From: Bradyrhizobium sp. sGM-13 | Lineage (GTDB): Bacteria > Pseudomonadota > Alphaproteobacteria > Rhizobiales > Xanthobacteraceae | DNA: 64,000 nucleotides | Assembly (NCBI RefSeq): GCF_018398875.1 | Contig: NZ_JAGWDK010000015.1 | Span: forward strand, 1 to 64,000 | Reading direction: 5' to 3' | Part shown: positions 36,761 through 45,658 of the stretch, piece after piece | How the letters are laid out: each line of letters begins with the position of its first letter | How positions within the stretch are numbered: position 1 is the stretch's first letter | Position numbers and translations under genes: made by a program | Notes under the pieces: generated by a model | The model's input: the letters and a program-made list of their open reading frames with translations, nothing else | Databases searched by the model: none | Told to the model about the DNA's origin: nothing

Positions 36761-37200
36761 GCGTGGTGGCGTTCGAGCGCAAACAGGATGCGGGCGAGTG
36801 GAGCGAGAGAGAACTCAGCACCATCGTCGGGGCTTTGAATGCAGCGCTTGCGCCGGGCATCGGCCGCCAATGGGAAACCGGCATGACGGAGAAGCGCGAT
36901 GCCCAGTTCTACCTGCTGGGACCGCTTCCGGATCAGACTTGCGAGTTGTGCGTGTCGCGGATCGGCGGAAATTATATCCTTGAGGATGGTTTTGGACGGT
37001 TGCTCTTCGAGCACCGAAACCTCGATCTTGTCGCGCTGCACGCGCGGGCGGCAGTCCCGAGCACGTCGTGGCTTATGGTACGCGTGATCGTGTTGTGGTG
37101 CGCGGTCCGTAGCGTGATGAACGAAAAGGTCGAGCCGATGCTCGCCGAAAGCGAGGAACTGCTGGTCCAATTGGCGCCGCAGCTTTCGGCGTTCGCCTGA
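36757..37200 (+). CDS. Unknown protein translationally coupled to the HTH gene
   Basis: A 147-residue cytoplasmic protein with no domain I recognise. It has an acidic N-terminal half, an FYLLGPLPDQTCELCVSRIGG segment with a C-x2-C pair (about 62-65), then IVLWCAVRSVMNEKVEPML and a helical end. The ATG lies within the stop of the HTH gene. Because only pairs selected together usually show such coupling, it is likely to be a functional partner of the HTH protein. Confidence 0.7.
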   Translation: MSVVAFERKQDAGEWSERELSTIVGALNAALAPGIGRQWETGMTEKRDAQFYLLGPLPDQTCELCVSRIGGNYILEDGFGRLLFEHRNLDLVALHARAAVPSTSWLMVRVIVLWCAVRSVMNEKVEPMLAESEELLVQLAPQLSAFA

Positions 37201-37242
37201 TCTCGCCCAATTTCCTGATCACCTCTCAATTTTGAAAGTGTC

Positions 37243-39105
37243 ATGAGCGCAAAATCTGCGACCTCCCGAGCCGTCAAGACGTCCCGTAAGCCCGTCAAGG
37301 GCAGCAAGGCGAGCGCAGCCAAACCCAAAACCGGCAAATTGCCGGAATGGAATCTCGCCGATCTTTATTCCGGCATCGATGCGCCTGAAATCGCACGCGA
37401 TCTGCAGAAGATGGATACCGACTGCGTCGCGTTTGAAACGGACTACAAGGGCAAGCTGGCGGAAGGCGTTGCCCGCGACGAAGGCGGTCTTTGGCTAGCG
37501 GAGGCGGTCAGGCGCTACGAGGCGATTGACGATTTGGCCGGCCGGCTCGGCTCCTATGCAGGCCTCGTTCATGCCGGCGACAGCGTCGATCCCGTGATTT
37601 CCAAATTCTACGGCGACGTCTCCGAGCGGCTGACGGCGGCCTCGCTGCATCTCTTGTTCTTCGCGCTCGAACTCAACCGCATCGAAGACGCCGCGATCGA
37701 GCGCGCGATGCAAACGCCCGAACTCGCGCATTACCGGCCGTGGATCGAGGATCTTCGCAAGGACAAGCCGTACCAGCTCGAAGATCGCGTCGAGCAGTTA
37801 TTTCACGAAAAATCGCAGAGCGGCTATGCCGCCTGGAACCGGCTGTTCGACCAGACCATCGCCGGCCTGCGCTTCAAGGTCGGGACCAAGGAGCTCGCGA
37901 TCGAGCCGACGCTCAATCTGCTGCAGGACCGCGCGCCGGAAAAGCGCAAGGCCGCTGCGCAGGCGCTGGCGAAAACGTTCAAGGATAATGAGCGGACCTT
38001 TGCCCTCGTCACCAACACGCTCGCCAAGGACAAGGAAATTTCCGATCGCTGGCGTGGCTTCCAGGACGTTGCGGATTCGCGCCACCTGAATAACCGCGTC
38101 GAACGCGAGGTGGTCGATGCGCTGGTCGGCTCGGTTCGCGCGGCCTATCCGCGGCTGTCGCACCGCTACTACAATCTGAAAGCCGGTTGGTTCAAAAAGA
38201 AGAAGCTGGCGCACTGGGACCGCAACGCACCGCTGCCGTTCGCGGCGGCCGGCACGATCGCCTGGCCCGAGGCGCAGAAGATGGTGCTGACGGCCTATCG
38301 CGGCTTTTCCGCCGAGATGGCTGATATCGCGGAACGTTTCTTCACCGACCGCTGGATCGACGCGCCGGTGCGGCCGGGCAAGGTGCCGGGCGCGTTCTCG
38401 CACCCGACCACGCCCTCGGCGCATCCCTACGTGCTGATGAATTACCAGGGCAAGCCGCGCGACGTGATGACGCTGGCGCATGAGCTCGGCCATGGCGTGC
38501 ACCAGGTGCTGGCCGCGAAGAACGGCGCGCTGATGGCGCCGACGCCGCTGACGCTTGCGGAGACAGCAAGCGTGTTCGGCGAAATGCTGACCTTCAAACG
38601 GCTCCTGTCGCAGACCAAAAACGCCAAGCAGCGCCAGGCGCTGCTGGCCGGCAAGGTCGAGGACATGATCAACACCGTGGTGCGGCAGATCGCGTTCTAT
38701 TCGTTCGAGCGCGCCGTGCACACCGAGCGCAAGAACGGCGAACTGACCGCCGAGCGCATCGGCCAGATCTGGCTCAGCGTGCAGGGTGAAAGCCTCGGGC
38801 CGGCCATCGATATCCGTCCGGGCTACGAGAATTTCTGGATGTACATTCCGCACTTCATCCATTCGCCGTTCTACGTCTACGCCTATGCGTTCGGCGATTG
38901 TCTGGTGAACTCGCTTTACGCCGTCTACGAAAACGCTACCGAGGGTTTCGCCGAGCGCTATCTCGCCATGCTCGCAGCCGGCGGCACCAAGCATTATTCC
39001 GAGCTGCTCAAGCCATTCGGGCTCGATGCCAGGGATCCCAAATTCTGGGACGGCGGGCTGTCGGTCATCGCAGGCATGATCGACGAGCTGGAAGCGATGG
39101 GCTGA
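37243..39105 (+). CDS. pepF: M3-family oligoendopeptidase F-like metallopeptidase
   Basis: Cytoplasmic zinc peptidase degrading oligopeptides, 620 residues. The N-terminal 30 residues are a Lys/Ser/Ala-rich extension; the family proper starts at PEWNLADLYSGIDAPE. The zinc site is HELGHGVHQVL (about residue 418) with the third ligand glutamate in LAETASVFGEML about 24 residues later. The late HFIHSPFYVYAYAFGDCLV segment holds the substrate-binding His/Tyr residues. Lone gene following the HTH pair. Confidence 0.94.
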   Translation: MSAKSATSRAVKTSRKPVKGSKASAAKPKTGKLPEWNLADLYSGIDAPEIARDLQKMDTDCVAFETDYKGKLAEGVARDEGGLWLAEAVRRYEAIDDLAGRLGSYAGLVHAGDSVDPVISKFYGDVSERLTAASLHLLFFALELNRIEDAAIERAMQTPELAHYRPWIEDLRKDKPYQLEDRVEQLFHEKSQSGYAAWNRLFDQTIAGLRFKVGTKELAIEPTLNLLQDRAPEKRKAAAQALAKTFKDNERTFALVTNTLAKDKEISDRWRGFQDVADSRHLNNRVEREVVDALVGSVRAAYPRLSHRYYNLKAGWFKKKKLAHWDRNAPLPFAAAGTIAWPEAQKMVLTAYRGFSAEMADIAERFFTDRWIDAPVRPGKVPGAFSHPTTPSAHPYVLMNYQGKPRDVMTLAHELGHGVHQVLAAKNGALMAPTPLTLAETASVFGEMLTFKRLLSQTKNAKQRQALLAGKVEDMINTVVRQIAFYSFERAVHTERKNGELTAERIGQIWLSVQGESLGPAIDIRPGYENFWMYIPHFIHSPFYVYAYAFGDCLVNSLYAVYENATEGFAERYLAMLAAGGTKHYSELLKPFGLDARDPKFWDGGLSVIAGMIDELEAMG

Positions 39106-39210
39106 CCCGGGGCGCCGGCGGCCACCAAACGGATTTGTGATGGGCCGCGGACACAATTTTTGCCGCGGTCGCCCTACATGATGACGGTGACGACAGGAGG
39201 GGAGTGCCCC

Positions 39211-39798
39211 ATGATCGACATCCCGACGCGGCGCGTTGTACTTGGAGCGGGCGTCTTTGTAGCCGGTTCGCTGCTCATGGTCGATGGCAGCATGGCTCAG
39301 GCCCCGCTTGCACCCACGCCGGAATGCCACGATGGCGAGGCGGCAACATTGCCGCAAACCGAAGGGCCATTTTTTAAGCCGTCATCGCCTGAGCGGATCG
39401 AACTGCTCGAAGGAGGCATGGCGGGACAGCCGATCGAACTGGTCGGCTTCGTTCTTACCCGTGCCTGCAAACCGATCGCCGGAGCCTTGCTGGATTTCTG
39501 GCAGGCCGACGACAAGGGCCGATATGACAATTCCGGCTTTCGCTTGCGCGGTCACCAGTTCTCCGATGCGGAAGGGCGCTACCGGTTGCGCAGCATCGTG
39601 CCCAGCGCCTATGTCGGCCGCACGCGGCATATCCACGTGAAGGTGCAGCCGCGCGGCGGCCGCGTGCTGACCACCCAGCTCTATTTCCCGGGCGAAGCGC
39701 TGAACCGCACTGACGGCCTGTTTCGCAAGGAGTTGCTGGTACGCACGGCCAAGAACGCCGGCTGGCTCGCCGGGCGTTTCGATTTCGTGGTCGGCTAG
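39211..39798 (+). CDS. Exported intradiol ring-cleavage dioxygenase-like protein
   Basis: The 195-residue protein resembles protocatechuate 3,4-dioxygenase-type enzymes. Iron-ligand candidates are the tyrosines in KGRYDNSGF and GRYRLRSIVPSAYVG and the histidines in TRHIHVKVQ. The N terminus carries a twin-arginine-like signal (TRRVVLGAGVFVAGSLLM, cleavage near AQA), so it acts outside the cytoplasm. The ATG at 39211 is chosen for its strong AGGAGGGGAG site; in-frame ATGs at 39178 and 39181 lack one. No other aromatic-degradation genes are near, which leaves its substrate open. Confidence 0.85.
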   Translation: MIDIPTRRVVLGAGVFVAGSLLMVDGSMAQAPLAPTPECHDGEAATLPQTEGPFFKPSSPERIELLEGGMAGQPIELVGFVLTRACKPIAGALLDFWQADDKGRYDNSGFRLRGHQFSDAEGRYRLRSIVPSAYVGRTRHIHVKVQPRGGRVLTTQLYFPGEALNRTDGLFRKELLVRTAKNAGWLAGRFDFVVG

Positions 39799-40007
39799 GG
39801 GTGGCTCGCCTTCCGGGCGGGCGATGCATTTCCAGGCGACGTTTCGGGGCGGGGTTGGAAAAATTTGTTGGAGGGTTGGGGCGGCCCGACCCGCTGGATC
39901 CGGGATAATTGGCCTTCCGAATGACCCGATAGGCAAGGGGCCGTTGCCCTCCCAAACGCTTTGCGGTAATTGCACGCGAGAAACGCGGATTTTGACTGGG
40001 GATACCG

Positions 40008-40160
40008 ATGGCAGACCATAACGAAGTGGCCTACACGACCGCTGACGGCAACGACTATCAGGCCCATGAGCAGACCTATGAAGGGTTCATCATGTTGGTC
40101 AAATACGGCACCATCGCCGTCGTAATCATTGTCGCCCTGATGGGCTATTTCCTGACCTGA
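40008..40160 (+). CDS. aa3-type cytochrome c oxidase subunit IV (COX4-like mini-protein)
   Basis: A 50-residue protein, MADHNEVAYTTADGNDYQAH to ...MGYFLT. One hydrophobic helix fills the C-terminal half (about 28-49), preceded by the HEQTYEGFI motif typical of the bacterial aa3 oxidase subunit IV family. In rhizobia-type genomes this small gene commonly precedes the transhydrogenase genes, as here (pntAA starts 134 bases on). It is far from any catalytic oxidase subunit genes in this window. Confidence 0.85.
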   Translation: MADHNEVAYTTADGNDYQAHEQTYEGFIMLVKYGTIAVVIIVALMGYFLT

Positions 40161-40293
40161 CGCGTCGTGCCTGCACCGCCGGCCCCGGCGGTGGCCAGAA
40201 AATTCGCACGCATGCCGGTTGCGAAACCGGTATCCAACTAAGCGAAAAAAACGCTAGTTTGCTTGCGCGCGCCCGCCGCGCCGGGGAGGCCTC

Positions 40294-41421
40294 ATGAAAA
40301 TTGCCGTTGCCAAGGAAATCGATCCGTCCGAACCGCGGGTTGCCGCTTCCCCGGACACCGTCAAGAAGTTCAAGGCGCTGGGCGCCGAAGTCGCGATCGA
40401 ACCGGGTGCGGGCATCCAGTCGGGCCTGCCGGATTCCGAATTCACCGCTGTCGGTGCCACGGTCAGCGCGGATGCGTTGAAGGACGCCGACATCATCATC
40501 AAGGTGAAACGGCCGGAGGCCTCAGAACTCGCCAAGTACAAGCGCGGCGCGCTGGTCATCGCCATCATGGACCCTTACGGCAATGAGGCGGCGCTGAAGA
40601 CGATCGCAGATGCCGGCGTCTCGGCCTTCGCGATGGAACTGATGCCGCGCATTACACGCGCACAAGTCATGGACGTGCTGTCCTCGCAGGCAAATCTCGC
40701 CGGCTACCGCGCGGTGATCGAGGCGGCCGAGTCCTTTGGCCGCGCGTTCCCGATGATGATGACGGCGGCCGGCACCGTGCCGGCGGCGAAGGTATTTGTG
40801 ATGGGCGTCGGCGTTGCCGGCTTGCAGGCAATTGCGACCGCGCGCCGGCTCGGTGCCGTCGTTACCGCAACCGACGTGCGTCCGGCCACCAAAGAGCAGG
40901 TCGAATCGCTCGGCGCCAAATTCCTCGCAGTCGAGGACGAAGAGTTCAAGAACGCCCAGACCGCCGGTGGCTACGCCAAGGAAATGTCGAAAGAGTATCA
41001 GGCAAAGCAGGCCGCACTCACCGCCGAGCACGTCAAGAAGCAGGACATCGTGATCACGACCGCGCTGATCCCGGGCCGCCCCGCACCAAGGCTCGTCAGC
41101 ACCGAGATGGTCAAATCGATGAAGCCGGGTTCGGTGCTGGTCGATCTCGCCGTCGAGCGCGGTGGCAACGTCGAAGGTGCGAAGGCAGGCGAGGTCGTCG
41201 ATGTCGATGGCATCAAGATCGTCGGCTACACCAATGTCGCCGGCCGCGTGGCGCAATCGGCCTCGAGCCTTTACGCCCGCAACCTGTTCTCGTTCATCGA
41301 GACCCTGGTCGACAAGGCGAACAAGGCGCTCGCGGTCAATTGGGAAGACGAACTGGTGAAAGCCACCGCGCTGACTAAGGACGGCGCCGTCATCCATCCG
41401 AACTTCCAGCCGAAAGCCTAA
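40294..41421 (+). CDS. pntAA: NAD(P) transhydrogenase alpha subunit part 1
   Basis: The 375-residue NAD(H)-binding dI component of proton-translocating transhydrogenase. It starts with the alanine dehydrogenase/PNT N-terminal pattern MKIAVAKEIDPSEPRVAASP. The Rossmann motif is VFVMGVGVAGLQAIATARRLGAVV (about 168-190), and TTALIPGRPAPRLVS lies in the mobile-loop region (about 250-270). The subunit drives NADPH formation from NADH with proton import. First of three tightly spaced genes. Confidence 0.95.
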   Translation: MKIAVAKEIDPSEPRVAASPDTVKKFKALGAEVAIEPGAGIQSGLPDSEFTAVGATVSADALKDADIIIKVKRPEASELAKYKRGALVIAIMDPYGNEAALKTIADAGVSAFAMELMPRITRAQVMDVLSSQANLAGYRAVIEAAESFGRAFPMMMTAAGTVPAAKVFVMGVGVAGLQAIATARRLGAVVTATDVRPATKEQVESLGAKFLAVEDEEFKNAQTAGGYAKEMSKEYQAKQAALTAEHVKKQDIVITTALIPGRPAPRLVSTEMVKSMKPGSVLVDLAVERGGNVEGAKAGEVVDVDGIKIVGYTNVAGRVAQSASSLYARNLFSFIETLVDKANKALAVNWEDELVKATALTKDGAVIHPNFQPKA

Positions 41422-41432
41422 GGAGAGAAGCC

Positions 41433-41750
41433 ATGGAGCATGTCGCCCAAGTCGTCGACCCCTTCGTATTTCGGCTATCGATTTTCGTCCTCGCCGTCTT
41501 CGTCGGCTACTTCGTGGTCTGGTCGGTGACCCCTGCGCTGCATACGCCTTTGATGTCGGTGACGAATGCGATCTCCTCGGTGATCGTGGTCGGTGCGCTG
41601 CTCGCGGTCGGCGTGCCGATGATCTCGAGTGGCAGCGGCTGGGCACGCGGCTTCGGCTTCGTCGCGCTGATCTTTGCCTGTGTGAATATCTTCGGGGGCT
41701 TCCTTGTCACCCAGCGCATGCTGGCGATGTACAAGAAGAAGGCCAAGTGA
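41433..41750 (+). CDS. pntAB: NAD(P) transhydrogenase alpha subunit part 2 (membrane)
   Basis: The 105-residue membrane dII portion of the alpha subunit, with three hydrophobic helices: FVFRLSIFVLAVFVGYFVVW, SVTNAISSVIVVGALLAVG (which includes the conserved TNAISS motif) and FGFVALIFACVNIFGGFLV. It is encoded separately, as in Rhodospirillum-type three-gene systems, 11 bases after pntAA with a AAGGAGAG site. Confidence 0.95.
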   Translation: MEHVAQVVDPFVFRLSIFVLAVFVGYFVVWSVTPALHTPLMSVTNAISSVIVVGALLAVGVPMISSGSGWARGFGFVALIFACVNIFGGFLVTQRMLAMYKKKAK

Positions 41751-41797
41751 AACGACGGCGTGCACCTCGCGGGTGACAAAGACAATGGGGACCTGAG

Positions 41798-43195
41798 ATG
41801 AACGCCAATCTGGCTGCACTGCTGTATCTCGTGGCGGGCGTGCTCTTCATCCTGTCGCTGCGCGGACTGTCCAGCCCCGCGACGTCACGCCAGGGCAATC
41901 TGTTCGGCATGATCGGCATGGCGATCGCGATCGGCACGACGCTCGCGAGCCATCCGCCGGCGGACGGCGTGGCCTGGCTACTGGTCGTGCTCGGCATCGC
42001 CATTGGCGGCGGCATCGGCGCTGTCATCGCGCGGCGGGTGCCGATGACCTCGATGCCGGAACTGGTCGCGGCCTTCCACTCGCTGGTCGGCATGGCCGCG
42101 GTGCTGGTCGCCGCCGGCGCCTTTTACGCACCGGAAGCTTTCGATATCGGCAAGCCCGGCGCCATTCACGCCTCCAGCCTAGTCGAAATGTCGATCGGCG
42201 TCGCCATCGGCGCGCTGACCTTCACCGGTTCGGTGATCGCTTTCCTGAAGCTTTCGGCACGCATGAGCGGTGCGCCGATCATCCTGCCCGGCCGTCACAT
42301 CATCAACATCGCGCTCGCGCTTGCGTTGGTGTTCTTCATTTTTGGCCTGGTCCGCTCCGGCAGCGCGCTCGACTTCTGGCTGATCACGATCATCGCCTTG
42401 GTGCTCGGCGTGCTCATGATCATCCCGATCGGTGGTGCCGACATGCCGGTCGTGATCTCGATGCTGAACTCCTATTCGGGCTGGGCCGCGGCCGGCATCG
42501 GATTTACGCTCGGCAATTCCGCGCTGATCATCACCGGCGCGCTGGTCGGCTCCTCGGGCGCGATCCTGTCCTACATCATGTGCCACGCGATGAACCGCTC
42601 GTTCATCTCGGTTATCCTCGGCGGCTTCGGCGGCGAAACCGCGGCCGCGGGCGGCGGCTCCGGCGAACAGAAGCCCGCCAAGCTCGGCTCGGCCGACGAC
42701 GCCGCCTTCATCATGAAGAACGCCTCCAAGGTCATCATCGTGCCCGGCTACGGCATGGCGGTGGCACAGGCGCAGCACGCGCTGCGCGAAATGGCCGACC
42801 TCCTGAAGAAAGAGGGCGTCGAGGTGAAGTACGCGATTCACCCGGTCGCGGGCCGCATGCCCGGCCACATGAACGTGCTACTCGCGGAAGCCAATGTGCC
42901 CTATGACGAGGTGTTCGAGCTCGAGGACATCAACTCCGAATTCGCCCAGGCCGACATCGCCTTCGTGATCGGCGCCAACGACGTCACCAACCCGGCCGCG
43001 GAAGAGGACAAGACCTCGCCGATCTACGGCATGCCGGTGCTGCAAGTCTGGAAAGCCGGCACCGTCATGTTCATCAAGCGCTCGCTGGCATCGGGCTATG
43101 CCGGCATCGACAATCCGCTGTTCTATCGCGACAACACTATGATGCTGCTCGGTGACGCCAAGAAGGTCACCGAGAACATCGTCAAGGGGATGTAA
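41798..43195 (+). CDS. pntB: NAD(P) transhydrogenase beta subunit
   Basis: The 465-residue beta subunit. Eight to nine membrane helices (about 1-260) include HSLVGMAAVLVA and GADMPVVISMLNSYSGWAAA, the proton-channel signatures. The C-terminal NADP(H)-binding dIII domain (about 290-465) has the VIIVPGYGMAVAQAQHALREM motif, KYAIHPVAGRMPGHMNVLLA and VIGANDVTNPAA. Third gene of the pnt operon. Confidence 0.96.
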   Translation: MNANLAALLYLVAGVLFILSLRGLSSPATSRQGNLFGMIGMAIAIGTTLASHPPADGVAWLLVVLGIAIGGGIGAVIARRVPMTSMPELVAAFHSLVGMAAVLVAAGAFYAPEAFDIGKPGAIHASSLVEMSIGVAIGALTFTGSVIAFLKLSARMSGAPIILPGRHIINIALALALVFFIFGLVRSGSALDFWLITIIALVLGVLMIIPIGGADMPVVISMLNSYSGWAAAGIGFTLGNSALIITGALVGSSGAILSYIMCHAMNRSFISVILGGFGGETAAAGGGSGEQKPAKLGSADDAAFIMKNASKVIIVPGYGMAVAQAQHALREMADLLKKEGVEVKYAIHPVAGRMPGHMNVLLAEANVPYDEVFELEDINSEFAQADIAFVIGANDVTNPAAEEDKTSPIYGMPVLQVWKAGTVMFIKRSLASGYAGIDNPLFYRDNTMMLLGDAKKVTENIVKGM

Positions 43196-43213
43196 CGCGC
43201 TAGCAGGAAGTTC

Positions 43214-44071
43214 ATGACCGGGCTGAAATGGCTGCTGATCATCGCTTCGGCGGGTTATATCTGTGGCCTGCTCGCGCTGTTCTTCGCGCAGCGCGCCGTG
43301 CTGTTTCCTGTCCCGACAAGCGCGCGCACGCCGCCGCAAGCGGCTGGCTTTCCCGAAGCAGAAGAACATGTCCTGGCCACAGCCGACGGTGAAAAGGTCA
43401 TCGTCTGGCATGTTCCGGCCAAGCCGGGGCGTCCGGTCGTCCTCTACTTCCATGGTAATGGCGATTATCTCGCCCGCTTCTTCGGCCGTTTTCGCGGCCT
43501 GATCGCCGACGGGACAGGAATCGTCGCGCTCTCCTATCGCGGCTATGCCGGCTCGAGCGGGCAGCCGAGCGAGCAGGGATTGCTGCAGGATGCCGCGGCG
43601 GCCTATGCTTTCACGGCAGCGCGATACAGCGCGGACAGAATCGTTGCGTGGGGATCCTCGCTTGGCACCGGCGTCGCAGTTGCGCTGGCGGGCGAACAGC
43701 CGGTCGGAAAGCTGATCCTGGAATCGCCTTTTACTTCCATTGTGGACGTCGCCGCGTCCGCGTTCTGGTTTGCGCCGGTGCGACTGTTGATGCGCGATCA
43801 ATTCCACTCCGACCGGCACATCACCCGGATCAGGGTTCCGCTGCTCATGATGCATGGCGCGCTCGATCCCACGATACCCGTTGCCTTTGGCGAACGGCTG
43901 TTCGCGCTGGCGAACGAGCCGAAACGGTTCGTCCGCCTCGCCCGCGGAGGTCACAACGATCTGGACAATTTCGGCGCGATTGAAATCGCGCGGAATTTTA
44001 TCAACCTTGCGCAAGGATGGTCGCAGCATGGACGGGCATATCTTCCGTCCACCAACCGGTTGGGAACTTGA
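43214..44071 (+). CDS. Membrane-anchored alpha/beta hydrolase (BEM46/ABHD13-like)
   Basis: A 285-residue protein with an N-terminal membrane anchor (about 5-25) followed by the QRAVLFPVP motif common to this hydrolase group. The catalytic elements are LYFHGNGDYL (oxyanion side), YRGYAGSSGQPSEQGL, the nucleophile elbow GSSLGTGVAV (Ser near 149), the acid in HGALDPTIP and the His in RGGHNDL (about 248). Substrate unknown. It starts 18 bases after pntB and ends 4 bases before the antiporter gene, so likely belongs to the same transcript. Confidence 0.87.
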   Translation: MTGLKWLLIIASAGYICGLLALFFAQRAVLFPVPTSARTPPQAAGFPEAEEHVLATADGEKVIVWHVPAKPGRPVVLYFHGNGDYLARFFGRFRGLIADGTGIVALSYRGYAGSSGQPSEQGLLQDAAAAYAFTAARYSADRIVAWGSSLGTGVAVALAGEQPVGKLILESPFTSIVDVAASAFWFAPVRLLMRDQFHSDRHITRIRVPLLMMHGALDPTIPVAFGERLFALANEPKRFVRLARGGHNDLDNFGAIEIARNFINLAQGWSQHGRAYLPSTNRLGT

Positions 44072-44075
44072 CCGC

Positions 44076-45173
44076 ATGAGCGCACATGAACCGATGCCGC
44101 GATCGGCCTGGATATTCCCGGCGCTGGCGATGGTGCTGTTTGCCGCGGCCACCGGCCTCGGGCTCACCTTTACGCCGTCAGTTGGCGGGTTCGTGTTTGC
44201 GGTGCTGCTGCTCGCAATCCTGTTCGGCACAGTGTTCGCAGCCGTGCACCATGCTGAGGTGATTGCCGAGCGGATCGGCGAACCCTATGGCACGCTGCTG
44301 CTGACGCTCGCCGTCACCATCATCGAGGTCGCGCTGATCGCCACCATCATGCTCGGCGAAAAGCCGCAGCCGGCGCTGGCCCGCGACACCGTGTTTGCGG
44401 TGGTGATGATCGTGTGCAACGGCCTGGTCGGCCTCTGCATCTTCATCGGCGGCTTGCGCTACCGCGAGCAGGATTTTCAGGTCTCGGGCGCCAACCTTTA
44501 TCTCAGCGTGCTGTTCGTGCTGTCGACGATTACGCTGATCATGCCCAATTACACGCTGACGGCGCCGGGACCGATCTATTCGGCGGCGCAGCTTGGCTTT
44601 GTGGACCTGGTCACGCTCATGCTCTACGGCGTGTTCCTTTATACCCAGACGATCCGGCACAGTGATTATTTCATCAAGAGAGACGCCGGTGCTGCCACCG
44701 AAACTTCATCACTGTCGAACCGGATGCTGGCGCTCAGTATCGCGTTGCTGCTTATCTCCCTACTCGCCGTGGTGCTTCTGGCGAAAAAGTTTTCGCTGGT
44801 GGTCGATGTCGTGACTGCGATGATCGGCGCTCCACCGGCATTCGCTGGCGTTCTGGTCGCGGTCCTCATTCTGCTGCCGGAGGGAGTCACCGCTATCGCA
44901 GCGGCGCGCAACAATGATCTGCAGAAGAGCATCAATCTCGCGCTCGGATCGTCGCTGGCGACCATCGGGCTGACTATTCCCGCGGTCGGCCTGGCCACCT
45001 ACGTGCTCGACAAGGAACTCGTGCTTGGGCTCAACGGTCAGGGCATGGTGTTGCTGCTGCTCACGTTCTTCCTGAGCATGCTCACCTTCGGCACCGGCCG
45101 CACCAACATCCTGTTCGGACTAGTGCATATGGTGGTGTTTGCCGTGTTCGTGTTTATGGTGTTCGTCCCGTAA
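44076..45173 (+). CDS. Calcium/proton antiporter, ChaA type (CaCA family)
   Basis: A 365-residue polytopic membrane protein with about eleven hydrophobic helices and the two CaCA alpha-repeat motifs: EPYGTLLLTLAVTIIEVALI (about 68-87) and LLPEGVTAIAAARNNDLQKS with ALGSSLATIGLTIPAV (about 267-306). It probably exports Ca2+ or Na+ in exchange for protons. The ATG at 44076, 4 bases after the preceding stop, is favoured; an in-frame ATG at 44028 lies inside the hydrolase gene. Confidence 0.88.
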   Translation: MSAHEPMPRSAWIFPALAMVLFAAATGLGLTFTPSVGGFVFAVLLLAILFGTVFAAVHHAEVIAERIGEPYGTLLLTLAVTIIEVALIATIMLGEKPQPALARDTVFAVVMIVCNGLVGLCIFIGGLRYREQDFQVSGANLYLSVLFVLSTITLIMPNYTLTAPGPIYSAAQLGFVDLVTLMLYGVFLYTQTIRHSDYFIKRDAGAATETSSLSNRMLALSIALLLISLLAVVLLAKKFSLVVDVVTAMIGAPPAFAGVLVAVLILLPEGVTAIAAARNNDLQKSINLALGSSLATIGLTIPAVGLATYVLDKELVLGLNGQGMVLLLLTFFLSMLTFGTGRTNILFGLVHMVVFAVFVFMVFVP

Positions 45174-45188
45174 TCGGAGAAAAATGAA

Positions 45189-45473
45189 ATGCTTGCTGCC
45201 AAGTCCGATGTTCAGGTCGACACACCAGAAGTCCGCGTCACGGAATGGCGGCTGGCGCCGGGCAGCGCCACCGGCCACCACACCCATGAAATGGATTACG
45301 TGATTGTGCCGGTGACCTCGGGCGAGATGACCATCGTCGCGCCGAACGGCGAACGCACCAAGGCGCAGCTCGCCTCCGGCAAATCCTATTTCCGGAAGGC
45401 CGGGGTCCAGCACGACGTGCTGAACGAGACCACAAGCGAGATTGTGTTTCTGGAGGTCGAGCTGAAGCCCTAA
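45189..45473 (+). CDS. Small cupin-domain protein
   Basis: A 94-residue protein consisting of one cupin barrel. Metal-ligand positions are in GSATGHHTHEMDYVIVPVTSGE (motif 1, His-His-Glu pattern) and the later AGVQHDVLNETTSE (motif 2 His). Role unknown; may be a sensor or small enzyme. It begins 15 bases after the antiporter stop. Confidence 0.82.
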   Translation: MLAAKSDVQVDTPEVRVTEWRLAPGSATGHHTHEMDYVIVPVTSGEMTIVAPNGERTKAQLASGKSYFRKAGVQHDVLNETTSEIVFLEVELKP

Positions 45474-45658
45474 GCCTCTCTCGGGTTCCAGCTTGATCGC
45501 GGGTGCCGCACTTACGGCTCTGGGAGGAACCCGCAGGGCGATTGGCAGATGTCGCTGCACCTGCACAGGAACTGCTGAATTGCCATCGATCCGTCGTAGT
45601 TGATCCCTCAATGTGCCTCAAAGTTCCGGCAATTGGAGGGCCGCGGGGAGTGGCCGGA

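Noticed and set aside
40236..40259. Hairpin AACTAAGCG-loop-CGCTAGTTT before pntAA as a terminator
   Set aside because: The stem has a bulge and the following sequence is not a T-run; it could be a weak attenuator but evidence is too thin to list as a feature.
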